29,618 nucleotides of DNA from a virus, in IMG/VR virus record IMGVR_UViG_3300036045_000051, positions 1 to 29,618 of that record; one strand, 5' to 3'. Numbering within the stretch: the first letter of the stretch is position 1; every line of letters starts with the position of its first letter. The notes beneath the pieces are model-generated. The model worked only from the letters and a program-made list of their open reading frames with translations. It made no database searches and was not told where the DNA came from. Both the position numbers and the translations under genes were made by a program. This document shows positions 8,941-15,660 of the stretch, one piece after another.

Positions 8941-9088
8941 GGTGGTGGGGGGGGAATCAAATTGCCGGGGCTAAGCCAAAACCCTTCCCGTTATCCAGCC
9001 CCGGCTTGAGGTTGGCGGTGGAGTTCTCCCTGGGCTCCCCGCGCGCCGGGAGAACGAAGCGCGCGGATCAAAGCCCTTCGCGGGGGTG
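8941..9088. other. 148-bp gap with two inverted repeats
   Basis: This is the largest non-coding gap inside the head-tail block. It holds a 9-bp inverted repeat (GCCGGGGCT 8964-8972 with AGCCCCGGC 8997-9005) and a 7-bp one (TTCTCCC 9024-9030 with GGGAGAA 9048-9054). Neither is followed by a T-run in the direction of transcription, so they are not clear intrinsic terminators. They could be RNA structures that stabilise the upstream capsid mRNA or reduce read-through. Confidence 0.45.
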
Positions 9089-9400
9089 TTATGCGGTCCC
9101 GGTTCCTTCGCCGCTGCCCGGGTCGGTCAGCTCGGCGACCTGTTCTTCGGGCACCTCCATGAGCTGGGCGACCAGCATGGGCTCGCTGATGATCTGCTCG
9201 TACTTCTCGCGGTTCAGCTCGTCCAGCGGCACGAGGGTGGTGCCGTGCCATTCGCGGCCTGCACGGCGGAAACCGTCGCGCTTGCTGATGACCTGCAGCA
9301 CCTGGCGCATGCCGGGGGCTGGGTCGCCTGGCGAAGTTGCGAGGGCGGTTTTGGCTACAGCAGCGGCTGCAGCGGTCTTGTTCTTGTTGGCGGTTGCCAT
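9089..9400 (-). CDS. Mu gp35-like / HI1506-related protein
   Basis: The product is 103 aa starting at MATANKNKTA. After an Ala/Lys-rich leader comes a compact domain, GMRQVLQVISKRDGFRRAG with REWHGTTLVPLDEL, matching the N-terminal FluMu domain of Mu-like gp35/HI1506 proteins. It sits between the major capsid gene and the DUF1320 connector, as in Mu. The ATG at 9400 was preferred over an upstream Met in the same frame because the longer form would run back into the capsid gene and read as nonsense there. Exact function is unknown; it is probably a minor head or connector protein. Confidence 0.85.
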   Translation of the reverse strand: MATANKNKTAAAAAVAKTALATSPGDPAPGMRQVLQVISKRDGFRRAGREWHGTTLVPLDELNREKYEQIISEPMLVAQLMEVPEEQVAELTDPGSGEGTGTA

Positions 9401-9435
9401 GGGCGTTGCTCCTACGGGGTTGTGCCGGTGGGTGA

Positions 9436-10329
9436 TCAGGCGGTGAGCCAGGGGCAGACAACAACCTTGGACAGGTTGCGCATCACGTTGCTGGCGCCGT
9501 TGGCCAGACGCTCGGCCTGGACGACTTCCAGCGCCGCCTGCTCCAGCGCTGGGGGCACCCACAGCTCAGCGCTGCGGATAACCAGGGGCTTGCCGTTGTC
9601 GCCATTGAAGGACTGGTGGGCAGCGCGCGCATCGGCGAAGCTGTTCACGTCCAGCGTTTGCTTGCTGGCGTAGGCGAGCTGCCAAAGGCCCAGGCCTGCA
9701 TTGCCACGCCCATCCGCACCCCACACGAATTCGTTGCGGGAAAAGACGTTGTCGTCGGTCAGGCTCGTCTTGGCCTGGAAGCCGTAGTCGCGGCGCTTCT
9801 GGTAGATGATGGGTTTGATGACCTTGGTGTTGTCCACCAGGAACCAGGCCGCGCCGCTGCCGCCCTGGAAGTTGCTCACGCTGGTCTGGTTGCCCGGCGC
9901 GCCCACCGGGTGGTCGGTGTCGAAGAAGTACTGGCCGTCGTAGCAGGGCGTGGTGAAGCCCGCGTTGAGCATGGCGAACACCAGCTCGTCGGGGTGCATG
10001 GCTGCGTCTTGCCCCAACTGCTCGATGACGGGCTTGTAGACGCCGTATTGGTCGTCTTCGATCTCGTCGCGGCCCACCGATACGGTGTTCTCGAACGTCT
10101 TGTTCTTGATGGCGTAGTCGTGCGCGACCAGGTTCTGGTACTGGCGCTCACCGATCCATTCGCGGAACTTGGTGATCTTGCCCAGCCAGCCGTACTTCTG
10201 CTCGCTGGTGGTGCTGGGCACCAAGGTCGCGATCTGCGACCACATGGGTGCGGCGCTGGCCAGGCCTCCTGCGAAGGCGGCGCTGAACGACTGGTTGAGG
10301 ATGGCGAGGTTGCCGTGGTTGATGATCAT
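9436..10329 (-). CDS. T: Major capsid protein, Mu gpT-like
   Basis: A 297-aa protein with the classic Mu gpT family start, INHGNLAILNQSFSAAFAGG. It also has the conserved KYGWLGKITKFREWIGER, FENTVSVGRDEIEDDQYGVY and YDGQYFFDTDHPVG segments of the Mu-like major head subunit. It forms the icosahedral shell after processing by the I-type protease encoded two genes upstream. It lies between the decoration-type protein and the gp35-like gene, as expected. Confidence 0.96.
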   Translation of the reverse strand: MIINHGNLAILNQSFSAAFAGGLASAAPMWSQIATLVPSTTSEQKYGWLGKITKFREWIGERQYQNLVAHDYAIKNKTFENTVSVGRDEIEDDQYGVYKPVIEQLGQDAAMHPDELVFAMLNAGFTTPCYDGQYFFDTDHPVGAPGNQTSVSNFQGGSGAAWFLVDNTKVIKPIIYQKRRDYGFQAKTSLTDDNVFSRNEFVWGADGRGNAGLGLWQLAYASKQTLDVNSFADARAAHQSFNGDNGKPLVIRSAELWVPPALEQAALEVVQAERLANGASNVMRNLSKVVVCPWLTA

Positions 10330-10358
10330 GATGGGTTGAAACTCCGTTGCAAAAGGGT

Positions 10359-10769
10359 TCAGCGGAAATCGACCCAGACGCCATCGGCATCCACGTCGAA
10401 CACCTTGCCCGCAACGCTACGGGTGTTGGTGCCGTTGGTTTTGGCGACCGTCTGGTCGTCCACGATGAAGCAGTCGCTGCCCACGTCGCTGAGCGCGATG
10501 GCGTCGGCCGCTGCCGAGTTGGCAAAGCGGTGCGGCCCCTTGCGGCATCGCACGCGGATGGCGCCAGCGATGCCGCCCGAGTTGTCGGCGCGTTGTTCCG
10601 ACACGCCGATGGCCTTGAGGGTGGTGGCCGTGGCGCCTGGCACGGCAAAGCCGCCTGCATTGATGCAGACGATGGCGCCGCAAAAGATGCGGGTGGCGGC
10701 AGCTACTGGCGGTTCGACCTGGTTGCCATCGCGGCGGCTGGTGTTGCGGTCCTGGGTGAGTGCGGGCAC
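10359..10769 (-). CDS. Putative capsid decoration/cement protein
   Basis: A 136-aa product starting at GTG (10769-10767) with a GGAG Shine-Dalgarno 6 nt upstream. The start is M-PALTQDRNTSRRDG, followed by a beta-rich domain with many G, A, V and D residues and the ending VFDVDADGVWVDFR. Size, strand-rich composition and position between protease/scaffold and major capsid fit DUF2190-type capsid cement proteins that stabilise the shell. There is no ATG in a suitable place, so the GTG start is likely. Family assignment is moderate; virion role is strongly suggested by context. Confidence 0.75.
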   Translation of the reverse strand: MPALTQDRNTSRRDGNQVEPPVAAATRIFCGAIVCINAGGFAVPGATATTLKAIGVSEQRADNSGGIAGAIRVRCRKGPHRFANSAAADAIALSDVGSDCFIVDDQTVAKTNGTNTRSVAGKVFDVDADGVWVDFR

Positions 10770-10803
10770 GTTGATCTCCGGGAGTTGAAGGGGATGGAGG
10801 CGA

Positions 10804-11412
10804 TCAGGCGGCGGCGCCTGTGGCCATGGCCGTGCCCGCCTTGCGGTACGCATCGGGGGTAATGCCCATGCGCGAGCAAATCGCCAGCTCGTCGGCGCTG
10901 AGCTGCTGGTCGCCGCTGGCGGTGCCTGTGGGCGGCTTGCCTCCCGTTTGGGTGCCAGCCAGCGCGGGAATGGGCTTTGCCGCGCCCAGGAAGGAGGTGA
11001 GCGCTGCAATGTCCGTCTTGCCGAGGCCGCGTGCCCAGGTCTCCATCGCAGGCAGCAAGCGTCCGTCGGCCAACGCGGGCTTGATGAGTGCGTCCACGTC
11101 GGCTTCCGCCTGGCGGGCCGTGAGTGCTGCGACCTGGCCCTGCAGGGCCGTAACAGATTCGATGGGCACGTACTTGGCCGGGTCAGGCGTGCCGGGCTGG
11201 GCGCTGCGCAGACTGGCGCATGCTGCAGTGGCGGCTTCGGGCGTTGCGTCGGCCGGGAGCTGCAGCGCGGTGCAGACAGCGGTGGCCACGTTGGCGCGGG
11301 CCTGCAGCGGCTGCAGCGGGCCAAGGGCCGTGAGCGCGGCAACGGCTGCGGGCTCGGTGGTGGTTTCGGGCAGACCGAGGGCGGCCAGCAAGGCTTTGAG
11401 CAAGGGATTCAC
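10804..11412 (-). CDS. Internal in-frame scaffold protein (Mu Z-like)
   Basis: Within the protease gene, an in-frame GTG at 11412-11410 is preceded by AGGAG (11423-11419) at exactly 6-nt spacing. It would start a 202-aa protein, M-NPLLKALLAALGLPE, covering the helical Ala-rich half. In Mu the scaffold Z is made from the 3' part of gene I from an internal start in the same frame, so this site is the likely equivalent. The ribosome binding site is better than that of the full-length gene, as needed for an abundant scaffold. Confidence 0.7.
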   Translation of the reverse strand: MNPLLKALLAALGLPETTTEPAAVAALTALGPLQPLQARANVATAVCTALQLPADATPEAATAACASLRSAQPGTPDPAKYVPIESVTALQGQVAALTARQAEADVDALIKPALADGRLLPAMETWARGLGKTDIAALTSFLGAAKPIPALAGTQTGGKPPTGTASGDQQLSADELAICSRMGITPDAYRKAGTAMATGAAA

Positions 11413-12015
11413 GGAGGGCTCCTGTTGTGGAGGGTTGGCGGGAAGGAAAGCGGCGGTGGCGGCGGCGACGAGGGAGAGCGGCTCCATGCCGCTGATGCCG
11501 GGGTCGTTGGTAAGCGCGCCCATGTGGATGGCGAGCACCGTGCCGGTGACCTCGTCGTACTCGAAGACGGGGGAGAAATAGAGGTACTCGCCCGCCGTGA
11601 TGTAGTCGCGGGCGCGGGCGGTCAGCTCGGCCACGGCGTACAGGCCCTGGCCGTCGATCCAGCGCAGATCACGAATCCAGCCCGCTGCCGGTGCGGGCTG
11701 GCCGTTCTGTTCTTTCTTGAGGGTCTGGTGCTCGTAGTCGATGACCGGGACCTTGCCCCGCGTCTTGAATCGCTCGATGACGTGTTGAGCGCTGGCGGCG
11801 TCGATGCGCCAGGCGCCGGGCTTCAGCTCGCGCCCGTCGTTGGGGCGGAAGGTACCCGCAGGGGTGAGCTGCAGCATGACCGTGCTGCCCGATGTTTGCG
11901 CGGTCTTGGCGGGCACGCCGAACGTGCAGGCGGCAATGGCCAGGGCTGCAGCGGCGGTTGCGCCTGCGTTGCAGACGGCTATGCGGGTGTTACGGGAGGC
12001 GGTGCGGGAAGGCAT
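10804..12015 (-). CDS. I: Mu I-like head maturation protease (with C-terminal scaffold)
   Basis: A 403-aa protein of the Mu-like protease family. Diagnostic is the block around residues 93-158: VIDYEHQTLKKEQNGQPAP, AAGWIRDLRW, then ITAGEYLYFSPVFEYDEVTG and HMGALTNDPGI. It cleaves the scaffold and capsid components during prohead maturation. The N-terminal 45 residues are Ala-rich (TRIAVCNAGATAAAALAIAA), as is usual in this family and not a true signal peptide. After about residue 200 the protein becomes helical and low in complexity, like Mu Z scaffold. The ATG at 12015 has a poor ribosome binding site but lies only 34 bp from the 22-bp repeat proposed as a late promoter element. Confidence 0.92.
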   Translation of the reverse strand: MPSRTASRNTRIAVCNAGATAAAALAIAACTFGVPAKTAQTSGSTVMLQLTPAGTFRPNDGRELKPGAWRIDAASAQHVIERFKTRGKVPVIDYEHQTLKKEQNGQPAPAAGWIRDLRWIDGQGLYAVAELTARARDYITAGEYLYFSPVFEYDEVTGTVLAIHMGALTNDPGISGMEPLSLVAAATAAFLPANPPQQEPSVNPLLKALLAALGLPETTTEPAAVAALTALGPLQPLQARANVATAVCTALQLPADATPEAATAACASLRSAQPGTPDPAKYVPIESVTALQGQVAALTARQAEADVDALIKPALADGRLLPAMETWARGLGKTDIAALTSFLGAAKPIPALAGTQTGGKPPTGTASGDQQLSADELAICSRMGITPDAYRKAGTAMATGAAA

Positions 12016-12048
12016 GCCGCCATGGTCGGCATCTGGCCCCGCGAAGTA

Positions 12049-12070
12049 TTGGGAACTAGGACACTATTTG
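12049..12070 (-). promoter_or_regulatory. 22-bp repeat, copy 1: candidate late promoter element upstream of protease gene
   Basis: A perfect 22-bp sequence with core GGGAACTAGGACACTATT on the plus strand; the only other copy is at 20588-20609. Here it covers the stop of the gpG-like gene and ends 33 bp before the protease ATG. Read with the genes (minus strand) it runs from CAAATAGTGT to TTCCCAA. Mu has a late promoter (PI) at the equivalent site, so a binding site for a late activator or a promoter is proposed. Confidence 0.6.
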
Positions 12071-12624
12071 CCGCCGCTCGCAAGCCAGTCGCGGATGATG
12101 CGCGAGATCTCGCGGTCGTCTTCGGCACTGAGCCCCAGGAACGGGCGCGCCGGGATCTTCACGAAGTGGACAGGAACGGTGACCGCCCTCTCTGTCGCTC
12201 TCTTGTGCTTCTTGCCCGCAAACAGCACCTTGCCCGCAACGCTACGGTACCGCACTGTGGCCTGGCGCTCGGGCATGTCGATCTCGCCACCGAACTGATG
12301 GATGGCGGCGTACTTCTGGTTACTGCCGACCTCGACCGAGTCCCCGCCTGTGACCTGGTAGTGGATGTACGAGCGCAGATAGCCGCGCAGCGTGAGCACC
12401 TTGTCCTTGTTGTACCGCTTACGCCTGGCGTAACGCTTTTGCAATGGAGCCCACTGCGTGCCATCGGGGGCGGTCTGGGTCTTGAAGCGCTTCTGGGTGC
12501 TGCCCTGCAGATACTCGCCCAAGCGCGGCATCAGGCCGCGGGGGTCGCGGGCGGCCTGGTCCGCCATGAAGGCGTTCTGGCGGTCCAGCTCGGCCTGGTC
12601 GATGATGAGGCGGGTTCCGGCCAT
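12064..12624 (-). CDS. G: Phage virion morphogenesis / tail completion protein, Mu gpG-like
   Basis: A 186-aa basic protein of the phage virion morphogenesis family (Mu gpG, P2 gpS-like). Diagnostic segments are LMPRLGEYLQGSTQKRFKTQ, APDGTQWAPLQKRYARRK, GYLRSYIHYQV, YAAIHQFGG and IPARPFLGLSAEDDREI. It is needed for head completion or head-tail joining. The ATG follows AGGAG with 9-nt spacing. It lies between MuF and the protease gene, exactly as in Mu. Its stop codon lies inside the 22-bp repeat. Confidence 0.93.
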   Translation of the reverse strand: MAGTRLIIDQAELDRQNAFMADQAARDPRGLMPRLGEYLQGSTQKRFKTQTAPDGTQWAPLQKRYARRKRYNKDKVLTLRGYLRSYIHYQVTGGDSVEVGSNQKYAAIHQFGGEIDMPERQATVRYRSVAGKVLFAGKKHKRATERAVTVPVHFVKIPARPFLGLSAEDDREISRIIRDWLASGGK

Positions 12625-12628
12625 GCGG

Positions 12629-12733
12629 TCAATCTCCTACAATGGGCCATCCATCGGACGGGCAGCGGCTGCAACCGCCTCCAATCCCACGTCCGGGCGG
12701 GCCAGCGTGTTGCAGTGCGCTGGCCTTTTTCAT
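12629..12733 (-). CDS. Possible 34-aa small protein between MuF and gpG
   Basis: A 34-codon frame starts with an ATG that overlaps the MuF stop in an ATGA and ends 5 nt before the gpG ATG. The product starts MKKASALQHAGPPG and has one C-x2-C pair (CSRC) before PSDGWPIVGD. The coupling on both sides favours translation, but the length is at the limit of what can be judged, and the same DNA encodes a strong hairpin. It could be a leader peptide coupling MuF and gpG translation. No family is recognised. Confidence 0.35.
   Translation of the reverse strand: MKKASALQHAGPPGRGIGGGCSRCPSDGWPIVGD
12700..12731 (+). terminator. Intrinsic terminator-like hairpin on the plus strand
   Basis: On the plus strand an 8-bp stem (GGCCAGCG 12700-12707, CGCTGGCC 12718-12725) with a 10-nt loop is followed by TTTTT (12726-12730). 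This is a textbook rho-independent terminator, but it points against the late genes. It could stop antisense transcription or end a short plus-strand RNA; a TACAAT box lies at 12638-12643. Confidence 0.6.
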
Positions 12734-13974
12734 GGCTCGCGCCGATACAGGCGCACGCCGACGCGCAAGTCCTCGACGTAAGCGCCTGGCGCGGGTGGGA
12801 ATGCCGTCACTCCGGCCCACCCATCGGCCCCCAGCTCGAACACGACCAGGCCGGGTGTCTCCCGGCCCTCCACGGCAAAGCGCGCTACATAGCGGCGGCG
12901 CACCACGGCGCGGCCCTGGGCATGCAGCCATTCGACACGCGCCCAGATTTCGTCGGGCTCCTGCAGCGCCTGGGCCAGCAGCGGCAGGTAGCGCTCGCGC
13001 CCGCGCTTGAGCACCTTCCATTCGCCCTGCGCGTCCTGGAACAACTGCGCGCCCACCACCAGGCGCTCGCCGATCACGTCGCGCACGATGGCGGGCTCGG
13101 CCAGCGTGGCGCCGAAGCGATCGAGGAACGCGCCGACGTAGTCCTGGGGCGCCATGCCAGCGGGCAGCACCACCGAAGCGGGCAGCGGCCGGGGTGGCGG
13201 CAGCGGGTCGGAGGGGCGGCGGTTGGGCAGGCCCACGCTGCCCGAGCTGCTCGGCCCACCACCGATGGGATCGGGGCGCTCAGGCGGAATGGCGCTGCGC
13301 AGCCGGGCGCTGCCTGGCGCGTACTCGAAACCAGGGTCGATGCCTTCAGGCACGCGCACGGTGCGCGGCCCCAGTGCGCTGCGCTGGCCGATGGTGCGCT
13401 CCACATAGTTGAACTGGGGCGCCTGGTCGGGCCTGGACTTGCCCATGCGGACCAGGTCGCTCAGCCACCGGCCGCGCACCTTGCAGTTGCAGCCCCAGCC
13501 GTTGGGCGGGAACATGATCTGCCAGGCCGGGTTGTCTTTCTCCAGCGTGATGCCGTTCCAGCTCACGTGCACAGGGCGCGGGTGCTCTACCCAGTCCTGG
13601 TGCTCGTATTCCCAGTACGGCGCCTCCTGGAGCTGCTGCCAGCGCCCGGCCGCGTAGCTGGTGGACAGGTTGGTGTCGTAGATGACGCGGCTGCGCCAAT
13701 TGCGCCCGCCGTTGTAGTCCCAGCCATGCGTGGCCACGATGCGGTCGAAGTCCTTGCGGAAGTCTTCCAAGGTGCTGCCACCCGAGATGGCCTGCTCCAC
13801 GGCGGCGCGAAAGTCCGTGACGATGGCATCGCGGTTGGCGCCCGCCACCACGAAAGCCCAGTCGTGCTCCCGCGTGTAGATGTCGGTCCAGCCATCGGTG
13901 GGCAGGTTGAGCTTGCGGCGGAAAAATTCCGCCTGTTCGGTGAATGGCAGGGAACCGTAGGCGGCGGTGGGCAT
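12730..13974 (-). CDS. F: MuF head morphogenesis protein with C-terminal PBECR-like nuclease domain
   Basis: A 414-aa two-domain protein. Residues about 1-200 are the MuF domain (Phage_Mu_F): FTEQAEFFRRKLNLPTDGWT, GWDYNGGRNWRSRVIYDTNL and the signature FPPNGWGCNCKVRGRW at 155-170. MuF proteins are minor capsid components linked to the portal. A Pro/Ser-rich linker (about 225-268) leads to a separate domain (about 275-412) containing LFQDAQGEWKVLKRGRERYL, DEIWARVEWL, RRRYVARFAVEG and VVFELGADGWAGVTAF. This matches the PBECR family (phage Barnase/EndoU/ColicinE5/RelE-like nucleases), found at the ends of phage MuF proteins and proposed to enter the cell with the DNA. Nuclease activity is inferred. 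Confidence 0.92.
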   Translation of the reverse strand: MPTAAYGSLPFTEQAEFFRRKLNLPTDGWTDIYTREHDWAFVVAGANRDAIVTDFRAAVEQAISGGSTLEDFRKDFDRIVATHGWDYNGGRNWRSRVIYDTNLSTSYAAGRWQQLQEAPYWEYEHQDWVEHPRPVHVSWNGITLEKDNPAWQIMFPPNGWGCNCKVRGRWLSDLVRMGKSRPDQAPQFNYVERTIGQRSALGPRTVRVPEGIDPGFEYAPGSARLRSAIPPERPDPIGGGPSSSGSVGLPNRRPSDPLPPPRPLPASVVLPAGMAPQDYVGAFLDRFGATLAEPAIVRDVIGERLVVGAQLFQDAQGEWKVLKRGRERYLPLLAQALQEPDEIWARVEWLHAQGRAVVRRRYVARFAVEGRETPGLVVFELGADGWAGVTAFPPAPGAYVEDLRVGVRLYRREP

Positions 13975-13993
13975 GTGGCGGGGCCGTGGAGGG

Positions 13994-14008
13994 TTTTATA
14001 AACGTTTA
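13994..14008 (-). promoter_or_regulatory. AT-rich palindrome with -10-like TATAAA upstream of MuF
   Basis: In the 91-bp gap between portal and MuF, a 10-bp perfect palindrome TAAACGTTTA (13999-14008) overlaps TATAAA on the minus strand. It is the only AT-rich island in a very GC-rich stretch. No convincing -35 box is present, so it may be a weak or activator-dependent promoter or a protein site. Confidence 0.3.
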
Positions 14009-14065
14009 CGGGCGCGTGACGCGGGCATGGGCGTGCAACGGGGGCGGCAAGGGGCTGCAGCGGCC

Positions 14066-15655
14066 CTATGCGCCCGCGCCGCCAGCGGCCTCCTGCATGA
14101 CCTCGTAGCGGCCAGCCGCTTGCGCGACGCGCAGCGCCTCGGCCATGGCGGCGGCGTACTGGTCGAGCGTCATGCCGGGCAGCAGCGCGTCCAGGCCGTC
14201 ACGGATTTCTGTGAGCGACTGGGCGCGCATCACGAGCTCGCGCACCTGGCCGATCCAGCCGTCCACGGCCGGGGCGAGATTGCCTGCCAGGCTCGGCTGC
14301 ATCTGCACGGGTGGCGGCAGCACGCCAGGGGCGGTGAACTGTGCGGTGGCGGCGGCCAAGGCCGCAGGCAACGAGGACGGCCTGGCCTGCAGGGGCATGA
14401 GCACGGGCTCATTGCCCTGAGCCTGGGGGATGCCCAGGCGCTCATGCACCCAGGCCACGGGCGGGCGCACGCCCATATCGACCAGGCCGGGCAAGCCCTG
14501 GCTAAAAGACGTCAGGTCTTCGCGCTCTTGCGTCTTCAGGCGGAACTGCGGCAGGCGGCGCAGGCCACCGGGCGCCAGGCCGTTGAGCGAAGCCACGGCG
14601 AGCACCAGGTCGCGGGTGAGCGTGGTGTTGGTCTGCCGGATATCGCCGTCGCGCAAGTCCTTGCGCACTTCGTTGTGCACATTGCCCAGCGCATTGGTGC
14701 TGGCCGCGCCGTCGGCGCCGCTGGTGAGGGTACCGCCCAAGATGACCTTCGACTGGTTGCGCTCGCACCAGCTCATCATCAGCTCGAACGCCTTGGGATC
14801 GCCTGTGGCTGCTTCGTGGAACTCCAACAGCATGCCGTCTGGCACGATGCCTGCGGCGTTGTGGCCGATGGCGGCCAGCGCCCGCAGCAGTGTGGCCTTT
14901 TCCTTCTCGCTGGCGCTGGCAGGATACTTGCCAACGCGCAGCGGAATGCCGTAAATCTCCAGGAACTCGGCCAGGTCGCCCACGCTGTAGTTCTTGAACA
15001 GGTATGTCCACACGAGCTGGCGGAACAGCGCGGCTCGCTCCAGGTAGCCGCTCTTTGCCTTGTGGACGTGGGTGATCCAGCCGAAGGGAGCGAGCGGGTC
15101 GCCCATGACGCCGTCCACCGTGTTGTTGCTGCGCAGGCGCAGCTCTTGTCGGTAGCCGCGATGCAGGGTGAACCAGGACTGAGGGCGGTGCGTGATGGTC
15201 TTGGGCACCCAGTAGCCCTCCACGCGGTGCCATTCGATCTCCAGGCACGCGAAGCCTTTGCCGATGGCGTCTGTGAGGTCGAAGACCATGTCCTCGAAAT
15301 CGGGCACCTCCATGAGCAGCTCGCCGAGCTGGGCGGCGATCTTCTTCTCGGCCGCGTCGGCGCCCTCGGGTGGCACCACGTCCCAGTCGAGCACGCAGGC
15401 ACGGCGGCGCTTGCCCATCTCGGCGGCGATGTGGCCGTCCTTTTCCTCCATGTCCTCGAACAGCTCGAACTGGGCGACCAAGTCGCCGTTCTCTGCGGCG
15501 TCCAGGATTTTGGCGAGGCGCGAGGGCGTGAGGCCGCGCGTGGGGTGGGTCTGCAGCTCGCGCTGCAAGTGCAGAAGCCGCGATGTTTGCGGCTCCTGCA
15601 GGTCGGGCATGGTGATGGGCTGGCCGTCCGGGCCGAGGATGCGAGAGGTTGCCAT
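14066..15655 (-). CDS. Portal protein, Mu gp29-like (DUF935)
   Basis: A 529-aa protein of the Mu gp29/DUF935 portal family. It forms the dodecameric ring at the head vertex through which DNA is packaged and ejected. Visible family blocks are RILGPDGQPI near the N-terminus, DGHIAAEMGKRRRACVLDWDV, DLTDAIGKGFACLEIEW, FLEIYGIPLRVGKYP, GIVPDGMLLEFHEA and GGTLTSGADG. The C-terminal 100 residues are Ala/Pro/Gln-rich helical. The ATG lies 5 nt after the terminase stop, and MuF follows, as in Mu. Confidence 0.95.
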   Translation of the reverse strand: MATSRILGPDGQPITMPDLQEPQTSRLLHLQRELQTHPTRGLTPSRLAKILDAAENGDLVAQFELFEDMEEKDGHIAAEMGKRRRACVLDWDVVPPEGADAAEKKIAAQLGELLMEVPDFEDMVFDLTDAIGKGFACLEIEWHRVEGYWVPKTITHRPQSWFTLHRGYRQELRLRSNNTVDGVMGDPLAPFGWITHVHKAKSGYLERAALFRQLVWTYLFKNYSVGDLAEFLEIYGIPLRVGKYPASASEKEKATLLRALAAIGHNAAGIVPDGMLLEFHEAATGDPKAFELMMSWCERNQSKVILGGTLTSGADGAASTNALGNVHNEVRKDLRDGDIRQTNTTLTRDLVLAVASLNGLAPGGLRRLPQFRLKTQEREDLTSFSQGLPGLVDMGVRPPVAWVHERLGIPQAQGNEPVLMPLQARPSSLPAALAAATAQFTAPGVLPPPVQMQPSLAGNLAPAVDGWIGQVRELVMRAQSLTEIRDGLDALLPGMTLDQYAAAMAEALRVAQAAGRYEVMQEAAGGAGA

Positions 15656-15660
15656 GGTGC

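Noticed and set aside
12701-12731. The hairpin as terminator of the MuF transcript
   Set aside because: On the minus strand the A-run comes before the stem and the sequence after it is GC-rich, so it does not fit a terminator for the late genes.
10948-14001. Open frame of 1017 codons on the plus strand
   Set aside because: It is antisense to protease, gpG and MuF genes, is rich in G, R, A, H and L as expected of a GC-rich shadow frame, and has no ribosome binding site or recognisable domain.
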